Shown here piece by piece: positions 12,384-19,201 of a stretch of 19,201 bases of DNA (position 1 is its first letter; every line of letters starts with the position of its first letter). The DNA lies in the NCBI GenBank assembly GCA_036004405.1, contig DASYRM010000146.1, positions 1-19,201 of the forward strand, in the 5' to 3' direction. The position numbers and the translations under genes were made by a program. The notes beneath the pieces were generated by a model that was not told where the DNA came from, ran no database searches, and saw only the letters and a list, made by a program, of their open reading frames with translations. The stretch comes from DASYRM01 sp036004405 (GTDB lineage: Bacteria; Acidobacteriota; Vicinamibacteria; Vicinamibacterales; UBA2999).

Positions 12384-13594
12384 GCCCCGACCTCGGCGGG
12401 CACGGCCGCGAACACGTCGTCGAGGATCTCGACGGCGCGATCGAGGTCGGCCTTCTCGATGTTGAGCGGCGGCAGCATGCGCACCACCTTCTCGTTGGTG
12501 CGGTTGACGATGAGGCCGCGCTCGCGCGCGCCGTCGATGATCGGCGTCGCGTCGATGGTCAGCTGAAGCCCGCGCATCAGGCCGGCGCCCCTGACCTCTT
12601 CGATCACGGGGTGCTTGAGCGCGAGCGCGCGCAGCTGGCGCTCGAAGTGGGCGCCGACTTCGCGCACATGCGCGAGCAGGCCGTGGTCCATGAGCTGCTC
12701 GAGGAAGAACAGCGCCGCGCGGCACGAGAGCAGGTTGCCGCCGTAAGTGGTGCCGTGATCGCCGGCGGAGATCGCGCCCGCAACCTTCTCCGACACCAGC
12801 GCAGCGGCTACGGGCACGCCCGAGCCGAGTGCTTTGCCAACCGACACGAGGTCCGGCTGCCAGCCGAGCGCCTGGAAGTAGAAGTTGTAGCCGGTGCGCC
12901 CGAGGCCCGACTGCACCTCGTCGGCAATCAGCAGCGTGCCGGTCTTGGCCGTCACGTCCTTCACCGCCTGCACGAACCCCTCGGGCAGGGGACGGATGCC
13001 GCTTTCCCCGCGAATGGGCTCCGCGATGATGGCTGCCGTCTTGTTGGTCACGGCCGCCACCAGCGTCTCGGGCCGCGTCGGGTCCACGAAGGTGACCGGC
13101 CCGACGAGCGGCATGAACGGCTCGCGGTAGTGCGGGTCGTGCGTCACCGATAGCGCTCCCATCGTGCGGCCACCAAATGCGTTCTCCACCGCGACGTAGC
13201 CGACGCGATCCTTGTCGCCCAGCGTGTGCCAGTAGCGCCGCGCGAACTTGAGGTTGGCCTCGTTGGCTTCGGAGCCGCTGTTGCAGAAGAACGTGCGCTG
13301 CAGGCCCGAGAGCTGCGCCAGCCTTGCCGCGGCCTGCCCCTGAAACGGGTGGTAATAGAGGTTCGAGGTGTGCAGCAGCGTCGACGCCTGCTCGGTGACG
13401 ATGGCGAGCAGGCCCGGGTGCGCGTGGCCGAGCGACGTGACGCCGATCCCCGACAGCAGGTCGAGGTACTCACGGCCGTCGGCGTCGTAGAGGCGTGAAC
13501 CCTGCCCGCGCACGAACGCCACCGGCTGACGCTTGTACGTCTGCAGGACGTGCTGTTGTTCGCGCGTTCGGATGTCGTCGAGTGTCACTCTCAT
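12380..13594 (-). CDS. argD: Acetylornithine aminotransferase
   Basis: This 404-residue class-III PLP aminotransferase converts N-acetylglutamate semialdehyde to N-acetylornithine. Seen in order: SGIGVTSLGHAHP (48-60), FFCNSGSEANEANLK (102-116), the AEPIRGESGI block (191-200), LLIADEVQSGLGRTG (221-235, PLP-binding D225), and the Schiff-base lysine K254 in SVGKALGSG. The gene neighbourhood favours ArgD over related GABA or ornithine aminotransferases. The start at 13594 overlaps the argB stop as ATGA and gives a normal N-terminus. Confidence 0.93.
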   Translation of the reverse strand: MRVTLDDIRTREQQHVLQTYKRQPVAFVRGQGSRLYDADGREYLDLLSGIGVTSLGHAHPGLLAIVTEQASTLLHTSNLYYHPFQGQAAARLAQLSGLQRTFFCNSGSEANEANLKFARRYWHTLGDKDRVGYVAVENAFGGRTMGALSVTHDPHYREPFMPLVGPVTFVDPTRPETLVAAVTNKTAAIIAEPIRGESGIRPLPEGFVQAVKDVTAKTGTLLIADEVQSGLGRTGYNFYFQALGWQPDLVSVGKALGSGVPVAAALVSEKVAGAISAGDHGTTYGGNLLSCRAALFFLEQLMDHGLLAHVREVGAHFERQLRALALKHPVIEEVRGAGLMRGLQLTIDATPIIDGARERGLIVNRTNEKVVRMLPPLNIEKADLDRAVEILDDVFAAVPAEVGA

Positions 13595-14400
13595 CGCACC
13601 ACCTGTGTGCAGTCGGGCTGCATGACCTTTCCATTGGCCAACGTATCGAATGCGAGGCGCCGGCCGTTGGCGACGAGCACGTCGCCAACCCCCTGCCTCA
13701 ACGCATCCCGGCACGCCTGGAGCTTGGCCACCATCCCCTGGTTGGCCGTGCCGGCTTTCACGAGCTGTGCCGCGTCGCGCGAGGTGAGGCGCGTGATGGT
13801 GCGGCCATCCGCATCGAGCACTCCCGCCGTTCCGCCGGCGATCACCAGGCGCGCCGCCTTGAGCCGCGCCGCCAGGTGCGATGCCAGCGTGTCGGCGTTG
13901 ACGTTCAGGAGCTGGCCTTTCTTCGTCGCCGCGACGCACGCCACCACCGGCACGTACCCCCTGGCCATCAGGTCCACCAACAGCGCCGGGTCGCCCCCGG
14001 CCACCGGTGTGCCCACCAGGCCGAGATCGACGCATTCGCCGGCGGTGCTCATGATTGGCGCCGCACGTTTCACCACCGCCACGCCGGCGTCGGCGCCGGT
14101 CAGCCCCACGGGCGCGCCGCCTGCCTCCCGCACGGCCGCCACCAGCCGCGTGTTGATCGAGCCGGCCAGCACCGCCACCACCGCGTCGAGCGTCGGCGCG
14201 TCGGTCACCCGCAGCCCGTCCACCTGGCGCTTCGGGATGCCGGCCAGCGCCAGCGCGGCGTCGATCTCCTTGCCGCCGCCGTGCACCACCGTCAGCGACG
14301 CCCGGGCCGCCAGCTTCCGGATCCCGCGCGCGATGCGTGCGACGTCCTCCGGCTGCTCGAGGAGTTCCCCCCCGAGCTTGAGCACGACGACGCTTCGCAT
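13591..14400 (-). CDS. argB: Acetylglutamate kinase
   Basis: The 269-residue amino-acid kinase phosphorylates N-acetylglutamate. Phosphate-binding VVLKLGGELLE (5-15, K8) and VVHGGGKEID (38-47) are intact, and INTRLVAAVREAGG and a central LLNVNADTLASHLAA block are also present. The C-terminal part with GTANQGMVAKLQACRDAL fits the family. It is at the short end of the family's range and lacks the N-terminal helix seen in arginine-inhibited hexameric enzymes, so regulation by ArgR rather than by feedback on this enzyme is possible (inference). AGGAAG upstream of the ATG at 14400 acts as ribosome binding site. It follows argC by 20 nt. Confidence 0.92.
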   Translation of the reverse strand: MRSVVVLKLGGELLEQPEDVARIARGIRKLAARASLTVVHGGGKEIDAALALAGIPKRQVDGLRVTDAPTLDAVVAVLAGSINTRLVAAVREAGGAPVGLTGADAGVAVVKRAAPIMSTAGECVDLGLVGTPVAGGDPALLVDLMARGYVPVVACVAATKKGQLLNVNADTLASHLAARLKAARLVIAGGTAGVLDADGRTITRLTSRDAAQLVKAGTANQGMVAKLQACRDALRQGVGDVLVANGRRLAFDTLANGKVMQPDCTQVVR

Positions 14401-14420
14401 CGTCTTCCTGCCCGCCGCCA

Positions 14421-15458
14421 CTACAGCAAGCCGGTCCGCTCGTCGAGACCGAGCAGGACGTTCAGGTTCTGCACCGCCGAACCGGCCGCGCCCTTCACCA
14501 GGTTGTCGATCACCGCCACCAGCACTACGCGCTGCCGCGCCTCGTCGACCTTCCACCCGATGTCGCAGAAGTTCGTGTGCGCCACGTGCTTGATCTCCGG
14601 CAGCTCGGTGCCCGTGAGGCGCACGAACGGTGCGTCACCGTGCGCGGTCTTCAGCGCGTCCTCGACCTGCGCGGCCGTGACGCCGGGCTTGAGGGTCGCG
14701 TAAATCGTCTCGAGGATGCCGCGGTCCAGCGGCACGAGGTGCGGCACGAATGTCACCGGCATGCCCAGCTCCTGCTCGATCTCGGCCACGTGCCGGTGCG
14801 AGAAGATGGCGTAGGCCGCCACGCTCCCGTGGTTCTCGGAGAAGTGCGTGCGATCGGTTGCCGCCTTGCCCGCGCCCGAGAGGCCCGACTTGGCGTCCAC
14901 CACCACGCTGCCTTCGAGCAGCCCCGCCTTCACGAGCGGCTCGAGCGCCAGCACCGCCGCCGTCGGATAGCAGCCCGGATTCGACACCAGCCGCGCGTCC
15001 TTGATCGACGCCTGCCGCCCCTCGGTCATCCCATAGACGGTGCCGCCGGGCAGCGTTGCGGTGGCGGGATACCACTTCTGCCGATCGGCGTCGGCGCGGA
15101 TGCGGAAGGCGCCCGACAGATCGATCACGCGCACGCCGCGCTCGAGCAGTTTCGGCGCGAGCTCGGCCGACGCGGCCTCGGGCAGCGCTAGGAACACGAT
15201 GTCGGCCGAGGCCACGAGCTGGTCGACGTCCAGCGGCGTGACGGTGCCGCTCCAGATGCGGCTGAGTGCCGGCAGCGAGCGTGGCGCGCTCGAGGCGCCC
15301 GACGACATGGCGGCCGTCAGCGTGACCGCGGGGTGGCGTGCCAGGATGCGCACCAGCTCCTGGCCGGCGTAACCGGTGGCGCCGGCGATGGCCACACGGG
15401 TGCGGCCGGCGGACGCGGCCGGCGACTGATTCGAAACGGGGGACGGGGCGACGGTCAT
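14421..15458 (-). CDS. argC: N-acetyl-gamma-glutamyl-phosphate reductase
   Basis: The 345-residue NADPH-dependent enzyme reduces N-acetylglutamyl phosphate to the semialdehyde. The dinucleotide-binding loop VAIAGATGYAGQEL (22-35), the catalytic cysteine C163 in SNPGCYPT, and the downstream SGLSGAGK, ENHGSVAAY, HTNFCDIG and KGAAGSAVQNLN blocks are all present. About 20 unstructured residues precede the Rossmann fold. It is the first gene of the leftward arg operon. Its leader (about 28 nt) contains a small hairpin at 15464-15479, and no strong Shine-Dalgarno sequence is seen. Confidence 0.95.
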   Translation of the reverse strand: MTVAPSPVSNQSPAASAGRTRVAIAGATGYAGQELVRILARHPAVTLTAAMSSGASSAPRSLPALSRIWSGTVTPLDVDQLVASADIVFLALPEAASAELAPKLLERGVRVIDLSGAFRIRADADRQKWYPATATLPGGTVYGMTEGRQASIKDARLVSNPGCYPTAAVLALEPLVKAGLLEGSVVVDAKSGLSGAGKAATDRTHFSENHGSVAAYAIFSHRHVAEIEQELGMPVTFVPHLVPLDRGILETIYATLKPGVTAAQVEDALKTAHGDAPFVRLTGTELPEIKHVAHTNFCDIGWKVDEARQRVVLVAVIDNLVKGAAGSAVQNLNVLLGLDERTGLL

Positions 15459-15486
15459 CTTCTAAGGCTTCGGGGCCTTGGAGAAA

Positions 15487-15520
15487 AGAATAAATATACA
15501 GGCCGATGCATAATCAGTCA
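15487..15520. promoter_or_regulatory. Tandem ARG boxes (ArgR operator)
   Basis: AGAATAAATATACA (15487-15500) matches TGAATAAAAATTCA at about 11 of 14 positions and covers the argC -10. TGCATAATCAGTCA (15507-15520) matches at about 10 and covers the -35 and spacer. The boxes are 20 bp apart, close to the two-turn spacing of paired ARG boxes bound by hexameric ArgR. The site lies between argC and argR, so it could control both directions. Confidence 0.6.
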
Positions 15521-15521
15521 A
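15493..15521 (-). promoter_or_regulatory. Promoter of argCBDJF
   Basis: On the minus strand, TTGACT (15521-15516), a 17-bp spacer and TATATT (15498-15493) form the best sigma-70-type promoter in the window. Transcription would begin near 15486, 28 bp before the argC ATG. Both ARG-box-like sites overlap it. Confidence 0.65.
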
Positions 15522-15531
15522 GGATCTAGTG

Positions 15532-15537
15532 TAAGGT
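15532..15537 (+). promoter_or_regulatory. Possible -10 box of argR
   Basis: TAAGGT fits the loose TANNNT pattern and ends six bases before the GTG at 15544, again implying a leaderless transcript. No -35 hexamer is visible and no Shine-Dalgarno sequence is present. Confidence 0.3.
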
Positions 15538-15543
15538 ACTCCC

Positions 15544-15999
15544 GTGAAAGCGCGACGCCAATCCGCCATCCTCGACGCCGTCCGGCACGAGCCGGTGCGG
15601 AGCCAGGAGCAGCTGCGCCGGCAGCTGCGCGCGGCCGGGTTCGACGTCACTCAGGCGACGCTGTCGCGCGACATCCGCGAGCTGCAGCTGGTGAAGGGCG
15701 GGTCCGACGGCGCCTATCAGCCCCAGGCCCGGCCGGACGCCAACGGGCACGGCGCCGCGCCGCTGCTCCAGAAAGCTCTGTCAGAATATCTGACCAAAGC
15801 CGATCAGGTGCAGCAGCTGGTGCTGCTCCGCACCGGGCCGGGACAGGCGCAGATCCTGGGCGTCGCCATCGACGGGGCGCGGCTGCCCGAGGTCGTCGGC
15901 ACTCTGGCCGGCGACGATACGATTCTTGTGATCGCACGCGGCGCGCGGCAGGCCAAGGGGCTGGTGAAGCGCTTCGAGGCCATCGCTTCCGGGCACTGA
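15544..15999 (+). CDS. argR: Arginine repressor
   Basis: The 151-residue protein has the two ArgR domains. The N-terminal winged helix-turn-helix has recognition segment VTQATLSRDIRELQLVK (about 35-51). The C-terminal oligomerisation and arginine-binding domain contains GTLAGDDTILVIAR (about 119-132), the GT-x-GDDT motif that holds arginine. A flexible Pro/Gly-rich linker lies at about 58-72. With arginine bound, ArgR hexamers occupy paired ARG boxes; such boxes lie immediately upstream, so it probably represses argC and itself. The GTG start at 15544 gives a normal N-terminus (MKARRQSAILD). Confidence 0.95.
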   Translation: MKARRQSAILDAVRHEPVRSQEQLRRQLRAAGFDVTQATLSRDIRELQLVKGGSDGAYQPQARPDANGHGAAPLLQKALSEYLTKADQVQQLVLLRTGPGQAQILGVAIDGARLPEVVGTLAGDDTILVIARGARQAKGLVKRFEAIASGH

Positions 16000-16022
16000 C
16001 CCACTTCGCAAACGGTGCATTC

Positions 16023-17414
16023 GTGACAACGCTCTGGTCCGGCCGGTTCGAGTCGGCGCCCGATCCCGCGGCGTTCGACTTCGGGGTCTCCTTCGGGTTC
16101 GATCGCGCGCTCTTCGAAGACGACGTCACCGGCAGCGTCGCCTGGGCGGAAGCGCTCGGCGCCGCCGGAGTGCTGTCGAAGGACGACGTGGCCGCCATCC
16201 TCGGCGCGCTCGCGACAATCCTCGAAGAGGGCCGGCGCAATCCCGACTGGGTAACGGGACCCGACGAGGACGTCCACAGCTTCGTGGAGCGGCAGCTGGT
16301 CGAACGGATCGGCGATGCGGGCCGCCGTCTGCACACGGGGCGTTCGCGCAACGAACAGGTGTCGCTCGACCTGCGGCTCTATCTGCGACGCAAAATTCCG
16401 GTGCTGCAGCGCGCGGTGGCCGAAGTGGTTGCGGCGATCGCCGATCGTGCCGCGCACGCCGGCGAGGCGCTGATGCCGTCCTACACGCACCTGCGCAAGG
16501 CGCAGCCGGTCCTGGTCGCGCACTTCTTTCTGTCGCACGCGGCCGCCCTGCGCCGGGACTATGCGCGGCTGTCGGCCGCGGCCGACGAAGCCGACGCCTG
16601 CACGCTGGGCTCCGGCGCCGTCGCCGGTACGAGCTACGCCGTGGACACCGCCGCCCTGGCGAAGCGCCTCGGATTCTCGCGCGTGGTCGCCAACAGCATG
16701 GATGCGTCGTCGGATCGCGACTTCGTGTCGGCGTTCCTCCACGCGGTGGCCCTGTGCATGGTGCATCTGAGCCGGCTGGCCGAAGACCTGATTCTCTTCA
16801 CCGGCGAGGAACACGCGTTCTTCGAGCTGTCCGATTCGTCGGCCACCGGCAGCAGCATGATGCCGCAGAAGAAGAACCCCGATCCGCTCGAGCTCGTGCG
16901 CGGCAAGACCGGCCGCGCGATCGGACGATCGACCGGCTGGCTCGTCACCATGAAAGGTTTGCCGACCGGCTACAACAAGGATCTGCAGGAAGACAAAGAA
17001 GCGGTGTTCGAGTCGGAATACACGCTCGCCGTCTCGCTGCGGGCGGCACACGCCGTGGTGTCGAAGCTCACGGTCAACGCCGAGCGATCGGGGCGCGCGG
17101 CCTCGGGGCTGCTGCTCGCCACCGACGTGGCCGACTACCTGGCCACGCACGGCATGCCGTTCCGCCGCGCTCACGAAGTGGTGGGCGCCATGGTCCGGTC
17201 GCTGCTGGCGCAGGGGCGCGACTTCTCCGACCTGACGCTCGAGGAATGGCGCGCCGCCAGCGACGTGTTCGGGCCGGACGCGCCCCAGGCGGCCACCGCG
17301 CTGGCCTCGGTAAAGGCCCGGAAGACGCCGCAATCCACCCATCCTGGCGCCGTGGCGGCGGCCGTGGACGACGCCCGCGCCTGGGCCGCCGGCCGCTTGG
17401 GGGTTGCCGGTTGA
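16023..17414 (+). CDS. argH: Argininosuccinate lyase
   Basis: The 463-residue enzyme cleaves argininosuccinate to arginine and fumarate, the last step of the pathway. Seen: the N-terminal LWSGRFESAPDPAAFDFGVS (4-23), EDVHSFVERQL, HTGRSRNEQV with the conserved substrate-binding residues, TYTHLRKAQP-like SYTHLRKAQPV, and the superfamily signature GSSMMPQKKNPDPLE. Length is normal. The GTG at 16023 is used because the fold starts at once; it lies 23 nt after the argR stop with no clear ribosome binding site. argG, which makes its substrate, is not in the window. Confidence 0.94.
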   Translation: MTTLWSGRFESAPDPAAFDFGVSFGFDRALFEDDVTGSVAWAEALGAAGVLSKDDVAAILGALATILEEGRRNPDWVTGPDEDVHSFVERQLVERIGDAGRRLHTGRSRNEQVSLDLRLYLRRKIPVLQRAVAEVVAAIADRAAHAGEALMPSYTHLRKAQPVLVAHFFLSHAAALRRDYARLSAAADEADACTLGSGAVAGTSYAVDTAALAKRLGFSRVVANSMDASSDRDFVSAFLHAVALCMVHLSRLAEDLILFTGEEHAFFELSDSSATGSSMMPQKKNPDPLELVRGKTGRAIGRSTGWLVTMKGLPTGYNKDLQEDKEAVFESEYTLAVSLRAAHAVVSKLTVNAERSGRAASGLLLATDVADYLATHGMPFRRAHEVVGAMVRSLLAQGRDFSDLTLEEWRAASDVFGPDAPQAATALASVKARKTPQSTHPGAVAAAVDDARAWAAGRLGVAG

Positions 17415-17417
17415 CTC

Positions 17418-17426
17418 TGCTAGACT
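17418..17426 (+). promoter_or_regulatory. Extended -10 promoter of the Gly/Arg-rich protein gene
   Basis: TGCTAGACT fits the extended -10 pattern TGN-TANANT. It lies just after the argH stop and predicts a leader of about 55 nt with GGGAGA before the ATG at 17488. Confidence 0.4.
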
Positions 17427-17487
17427 TCGGCCATCTTCGGTCCCCTCAACCATCCCACCTCTCCAGGGGACTCGATCGGGAGAATTG

Positions 17488-18282
17488 ATGCAGCAACGCC
17501 GGCCTCGGCTCGGTGACGTTTTGGATGACTACTGTCCGCGGGAGCGCCGCGTCACCAATCACGTCGTCGTCGCGATGATCGAGGACGAAGTCAAGCAGAC
17601 GCGGTGCACGACCTGCGACGCCGATCACGGTTACAAGCAGGCGCGCGTGCCGAGCCCGCGCCGCCCCAAGTCCGTGGCGGCCCTGCACGACGGCGCCGAG
17701 TCGTTCGAGGCCACGCCCGTCCTGGCGCCTCCACCCCGTATGAACCCTGAAGCCGAAGCCGACGCCGAATCAGAATCCAACGAACCCTCCTCCCTTCCAC
17801 AGTCCGAGCCGTTTGCCGAACCGCCGCAGGACGGGCAGGGCGAGATGTCCGCAGGCGGCGAGGTTCCGGGTGACGACACCCGCGAGGAGCCGAGGGCCGA
17901 GGACGAGGGGCCCGTGCATCGGCCGCTCATTCGCGCGCAGCTGCCAAGGCCCGAAGGACACGTGCCCGAGCGCAGGGAACCGGAGTTCACCATTCGCCAG
18001 CCCGGTTCGCGCGGCGGTGGCGGCGGCCGTGAAGTGGACGGCAACTCGGTAGGCTACCGGCCGAAAGGCGGGCAGCGGCCAGGCGGGTTCGGACACGGTG
18101 GCGGTGGTGGGCATTCGCGCTTCGGCGGCGGTCAGCGGCACGGGTCGGGCCAGCAGCCCCCACGCCACGGCGGCGGTCGCGGTCCCAGCAACCAGCAGCG
18201 TGGCGGCCGTCCGGAAGGCATGGGCGATTCGCGCGGCCAGCAGCGTGGTCCCGGTTCCGGGCGCCGCCGCGGCGGACGCTGA
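17488..18282 (+). CDS. Zn-knuckle-like protein with long Gly/Arg-rich disordered tail
   Basis: The 264-residue product has three parts. Residues 1-55 are conserved-looking and hold C16, H25, the pair C40-x2-C43 and H47 in QTRCTTCDADH, a possible zinc site. Residues 60-170 are acidic and Pro/Glu/Ser-rich and probably disordered. Residues 171-264 are about half Gly and Arg with RGG, GGR and QQRGG patterns, ending in GRRRGGR. RGG-type tails bind RNA and drive condensation in other proteins; by analogy this may be an RNA- or ribosome-associated factor (inference). I know no family name for it. The ATG at 17488 with GGGAGA 4 nt upstream is preferred over an in-frame ATG at 17404 that overlaps argH. 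Confidence 0.65.
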   Translation: MQQRRPRLGDVLDDYCPRERRVTNHVVVAMIEDEVKQTRCTTCDADHGYKQARVPSPRRPKSVAALHDGAESFEATPVLAPPPRMNPEAEADAESESNEPSSLPQSEPFAEPPQDGQGEMSAGGEVPGDDTREEPRAEDEGPVHRPLIRAQLPRPEGHVPERREPEFTIRQPGSRGGGGGREVDGNSVGYRPKGGQRPGGFGHGGGGGHSRFGGGQRHGSGQQPPRHGGGRGPSNQQRGGRPEGMGDSRGQQRGPGSGRRRGGR

Positions 18283-18316
18283 AGCCCCGTTCTACTCATC
18301 CCTTCTTCATTCCGAT

Positions 18317-19090
18317 ATGAACGATTTCGCGGGCAAGTGCGGGCTGATCGTCGGCGTCGCCAACAAGTACTCGATCGCGTGGGCGATCGCGCAGGCCGTG
18401 GCCAAACGCGGCGCGAAACTCGCGCTCACCTACCAGGGACGGTTCGAAGACCACGTGAAGAAACTGGCCGGCGAACTGCCCGAGCCGCCGCTGGTGCTGC
18501 CGTGCGACGTGACGTCCGACGACCAGATCAAAGCCGTCTTCGAGAACCTGGACAAGGAATTCGGCGGCCTCGACTTCATGCTGCACGGCGCCGCCTTCGC
18601 GCCCCCGGCCGAGCTCGACGGCGACTTTCTCGACACCTCGCGCGACGGTTTCCGCGCCGCGCTCGACGTCTCGGCGTACTCGCTGATCGCGCTGGCGCGC
18701 GGCGCCGCCCCGCTGATGGAGCGCCGCGGCGGCGGCAGCATCCTCACGCTCACGTATCTCGGAAGCGATCGGGTGTTTCCGCACTACAACGTGATGGGGG
18801 TGGCGAAGGCGGCGCTCGAGTCGAGCGTGCGCTATCTGGCCGCCTCGGTCGGCCCGAAGAACATCCGCGTCAACGCCGTGTCCGCGGGGCCGATCAAGAC
18901 GGTCGCGGCGCGCGGCATCTCGGGCTTCAGTGACATCCTGAAGGTGTATCCCGAGCGTGCGCCGCTGCGGCGCAACGTGGAGACCGCGGAAGTGGCCGAG
19001 AGCGCCGCGTTTCTCCTGAGCGACGCCGGTAAGGGCATCACCGGCGAGGTGCTGATGGTGGACGCCGGCTACCACGCCGTCGGCATGTAG
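18317..19090 (+). CDS. fabI: Enoyl-ACP reductase (NADH), FabI type
   Basis: This 257-residue short-chain dehydrogenase reduces enoyl-ACP in the last step of each fatty acid elongation round. The N-terminal GLIVGVANKYSIAWAIAQA (9-27) is the FabI-specific nucleotide loop. The catalytic pair is Y157-x6-K164 in YNVMGVAKAAL, with the second FabI tyrosine Y147 in LTYLGS. NAVSAGPIKTVAARGI (about 189-204) and the C-terminal GEVLMVDAGYH are typical. The ATG at 18317 fits the family start. No Shine-Dalgarno sequence precedes it, and the gene follows the Gly/Arg-rich protein gene by 34 nt. Confidence 0.95.
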   Translation: MNDFAGKCGLIVGVANKYSIAWAIAQAVAKRGAKLALTYQGRFEDHVKKLAGELPEPPLVLPCDVTSDDQIKAVFENLDKEFGGLDFMLHGAAFAPPAELDGDFLDTSRDGFRAALDVSAYSLIALARGAAPLMERRGGGSILTLTYLGSDRVFPHYNVMGVAKAALESSVRYLAASVGPKNIRVNAVSAGPIKTVAARGISGFSDILKVYPERAPLRRNVETAEVAESAAFLLSDAGKGITGEVLMVDAGYHAVGM

Positions 19091-19091
19091 A

Positions 19092-19111
19092 GGGCGGTCT
19101 TCACACCGCCC
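19092..19111 (+). terminator. Small intergenic hairpin after fabI
   Basis: GGGCGGT (19092-19098) and ACCGCCC (19105-19111) form a 7-bp stem with a 6-base loop directly after the fabI stop. There is no T-run, so it may be a transcript-end stabiliser rather than an intrinsic terminator. Confidence 0.25.
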
Positions 19112-19118
19112 GGCGCGG

Positions 19119-19201
19119 ATGTCCCTGTTCTTTCGCGCGCTGCTCGCATTTCTCGCGCTTCCAGGGACGGTCGCGTTTCTCGTGCCTTACCTGCTGCTCG
19201 A
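19119..19201 (+). CDS. N-terminus of a membrane protein, cut by the window edge
   Basis: Only 27 codons are present: MSLFFRALLAFLALPGTV, then AFLVPYLLL, a single hydrophobic helix. The pattern resembles the start of methyltransferase-family membrane proteins of the isoprenylcysteine carboxylmethyltransferase type, but too little is visible to be sure. Confidence 0.45.
   Translation, partial: MSLFFRALLAFLALPGTVAFLVPYLLL

Noticed and set aside
11238..12566. Long + strand open frame opposite argJ/argD (442 codons)
   Set aside because: It covers two clearly identified minus-strand genes and their junction, with His/Arg-rich composition and no domain; a shadow frame.

Overview
The window is GC-rich bacterial chromosome. 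Gene content, dense dispersed repeats and several genes without a Shine-Dalgarno sequence suggest an environmental Acidobacteriota, perhaps class Vicinamibacteria. That placement is inference, because no rRNA or other marker gene is present. There are 17 supportable protein genes, one of them cut by the right edge, plus the 3' end of a group II intron and a candidate small RNA.

Left part (1-4717, all +): the window opens inside domain V of a group II intron, which ends near base 58. Next come a gene-poor stretch with a hairpin repeat (element A), a small RodZ-N-type helix-turn-helix protein, an exported SAM-methyltransferase-like protein with an exact TATAAT box six bases before its ATG, an FTR1 iron permease behind a promoter overlapped by a Fur-box-like dyad, a multi-pass membrane acyltransferase-like protein, and a stand-alone DGQHR (DndB-like) protein.

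Middle (4718-8312): a run of hairpins ending in a terminator that only works leftward marks a likely minus-strand small RNA. It is followed by pxpA, translationally coupled to an exported alpha/beta hydrolase. Then come a divergent pair of envelope proteins: a lipoprotein with a duplicated WW-containing helical module (-), and a secreted protein with two calcium-type beta/gamma-crystallin motifs and two DUF4214 modules (+). A second hairpin repeat (element B) follows.

Right part (8313-17414): a long-chain acyl-CoA ligase (-), then an arginine biosynthesis locus. argC-argB-argD-argJ-argF runs leftward with ATGA overlaps at three junctions. argR-argH runs rightward from the shared control region. 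That region carries a good argC promoter covered by two ARG-box-like sites spaced 20 bp apart, so ArgR probably feeds arginine status back on both arms. ArgJ implies the cyclic acetyl-transfer pathway. argG is absent here. A 9-bp minisatellite occurs in inverted copies between argF and the ligase gene.

Far right (17415-19201): a Zn-knuckle-like protein with a long Gly/Arg-rich tail, a FabI enoyl-ACP reductase, and the first codons of a membrane protein that resembles the isoprenylcysteine methyltransferase family. No tRNA, rRNA or CRISPR array was seen.
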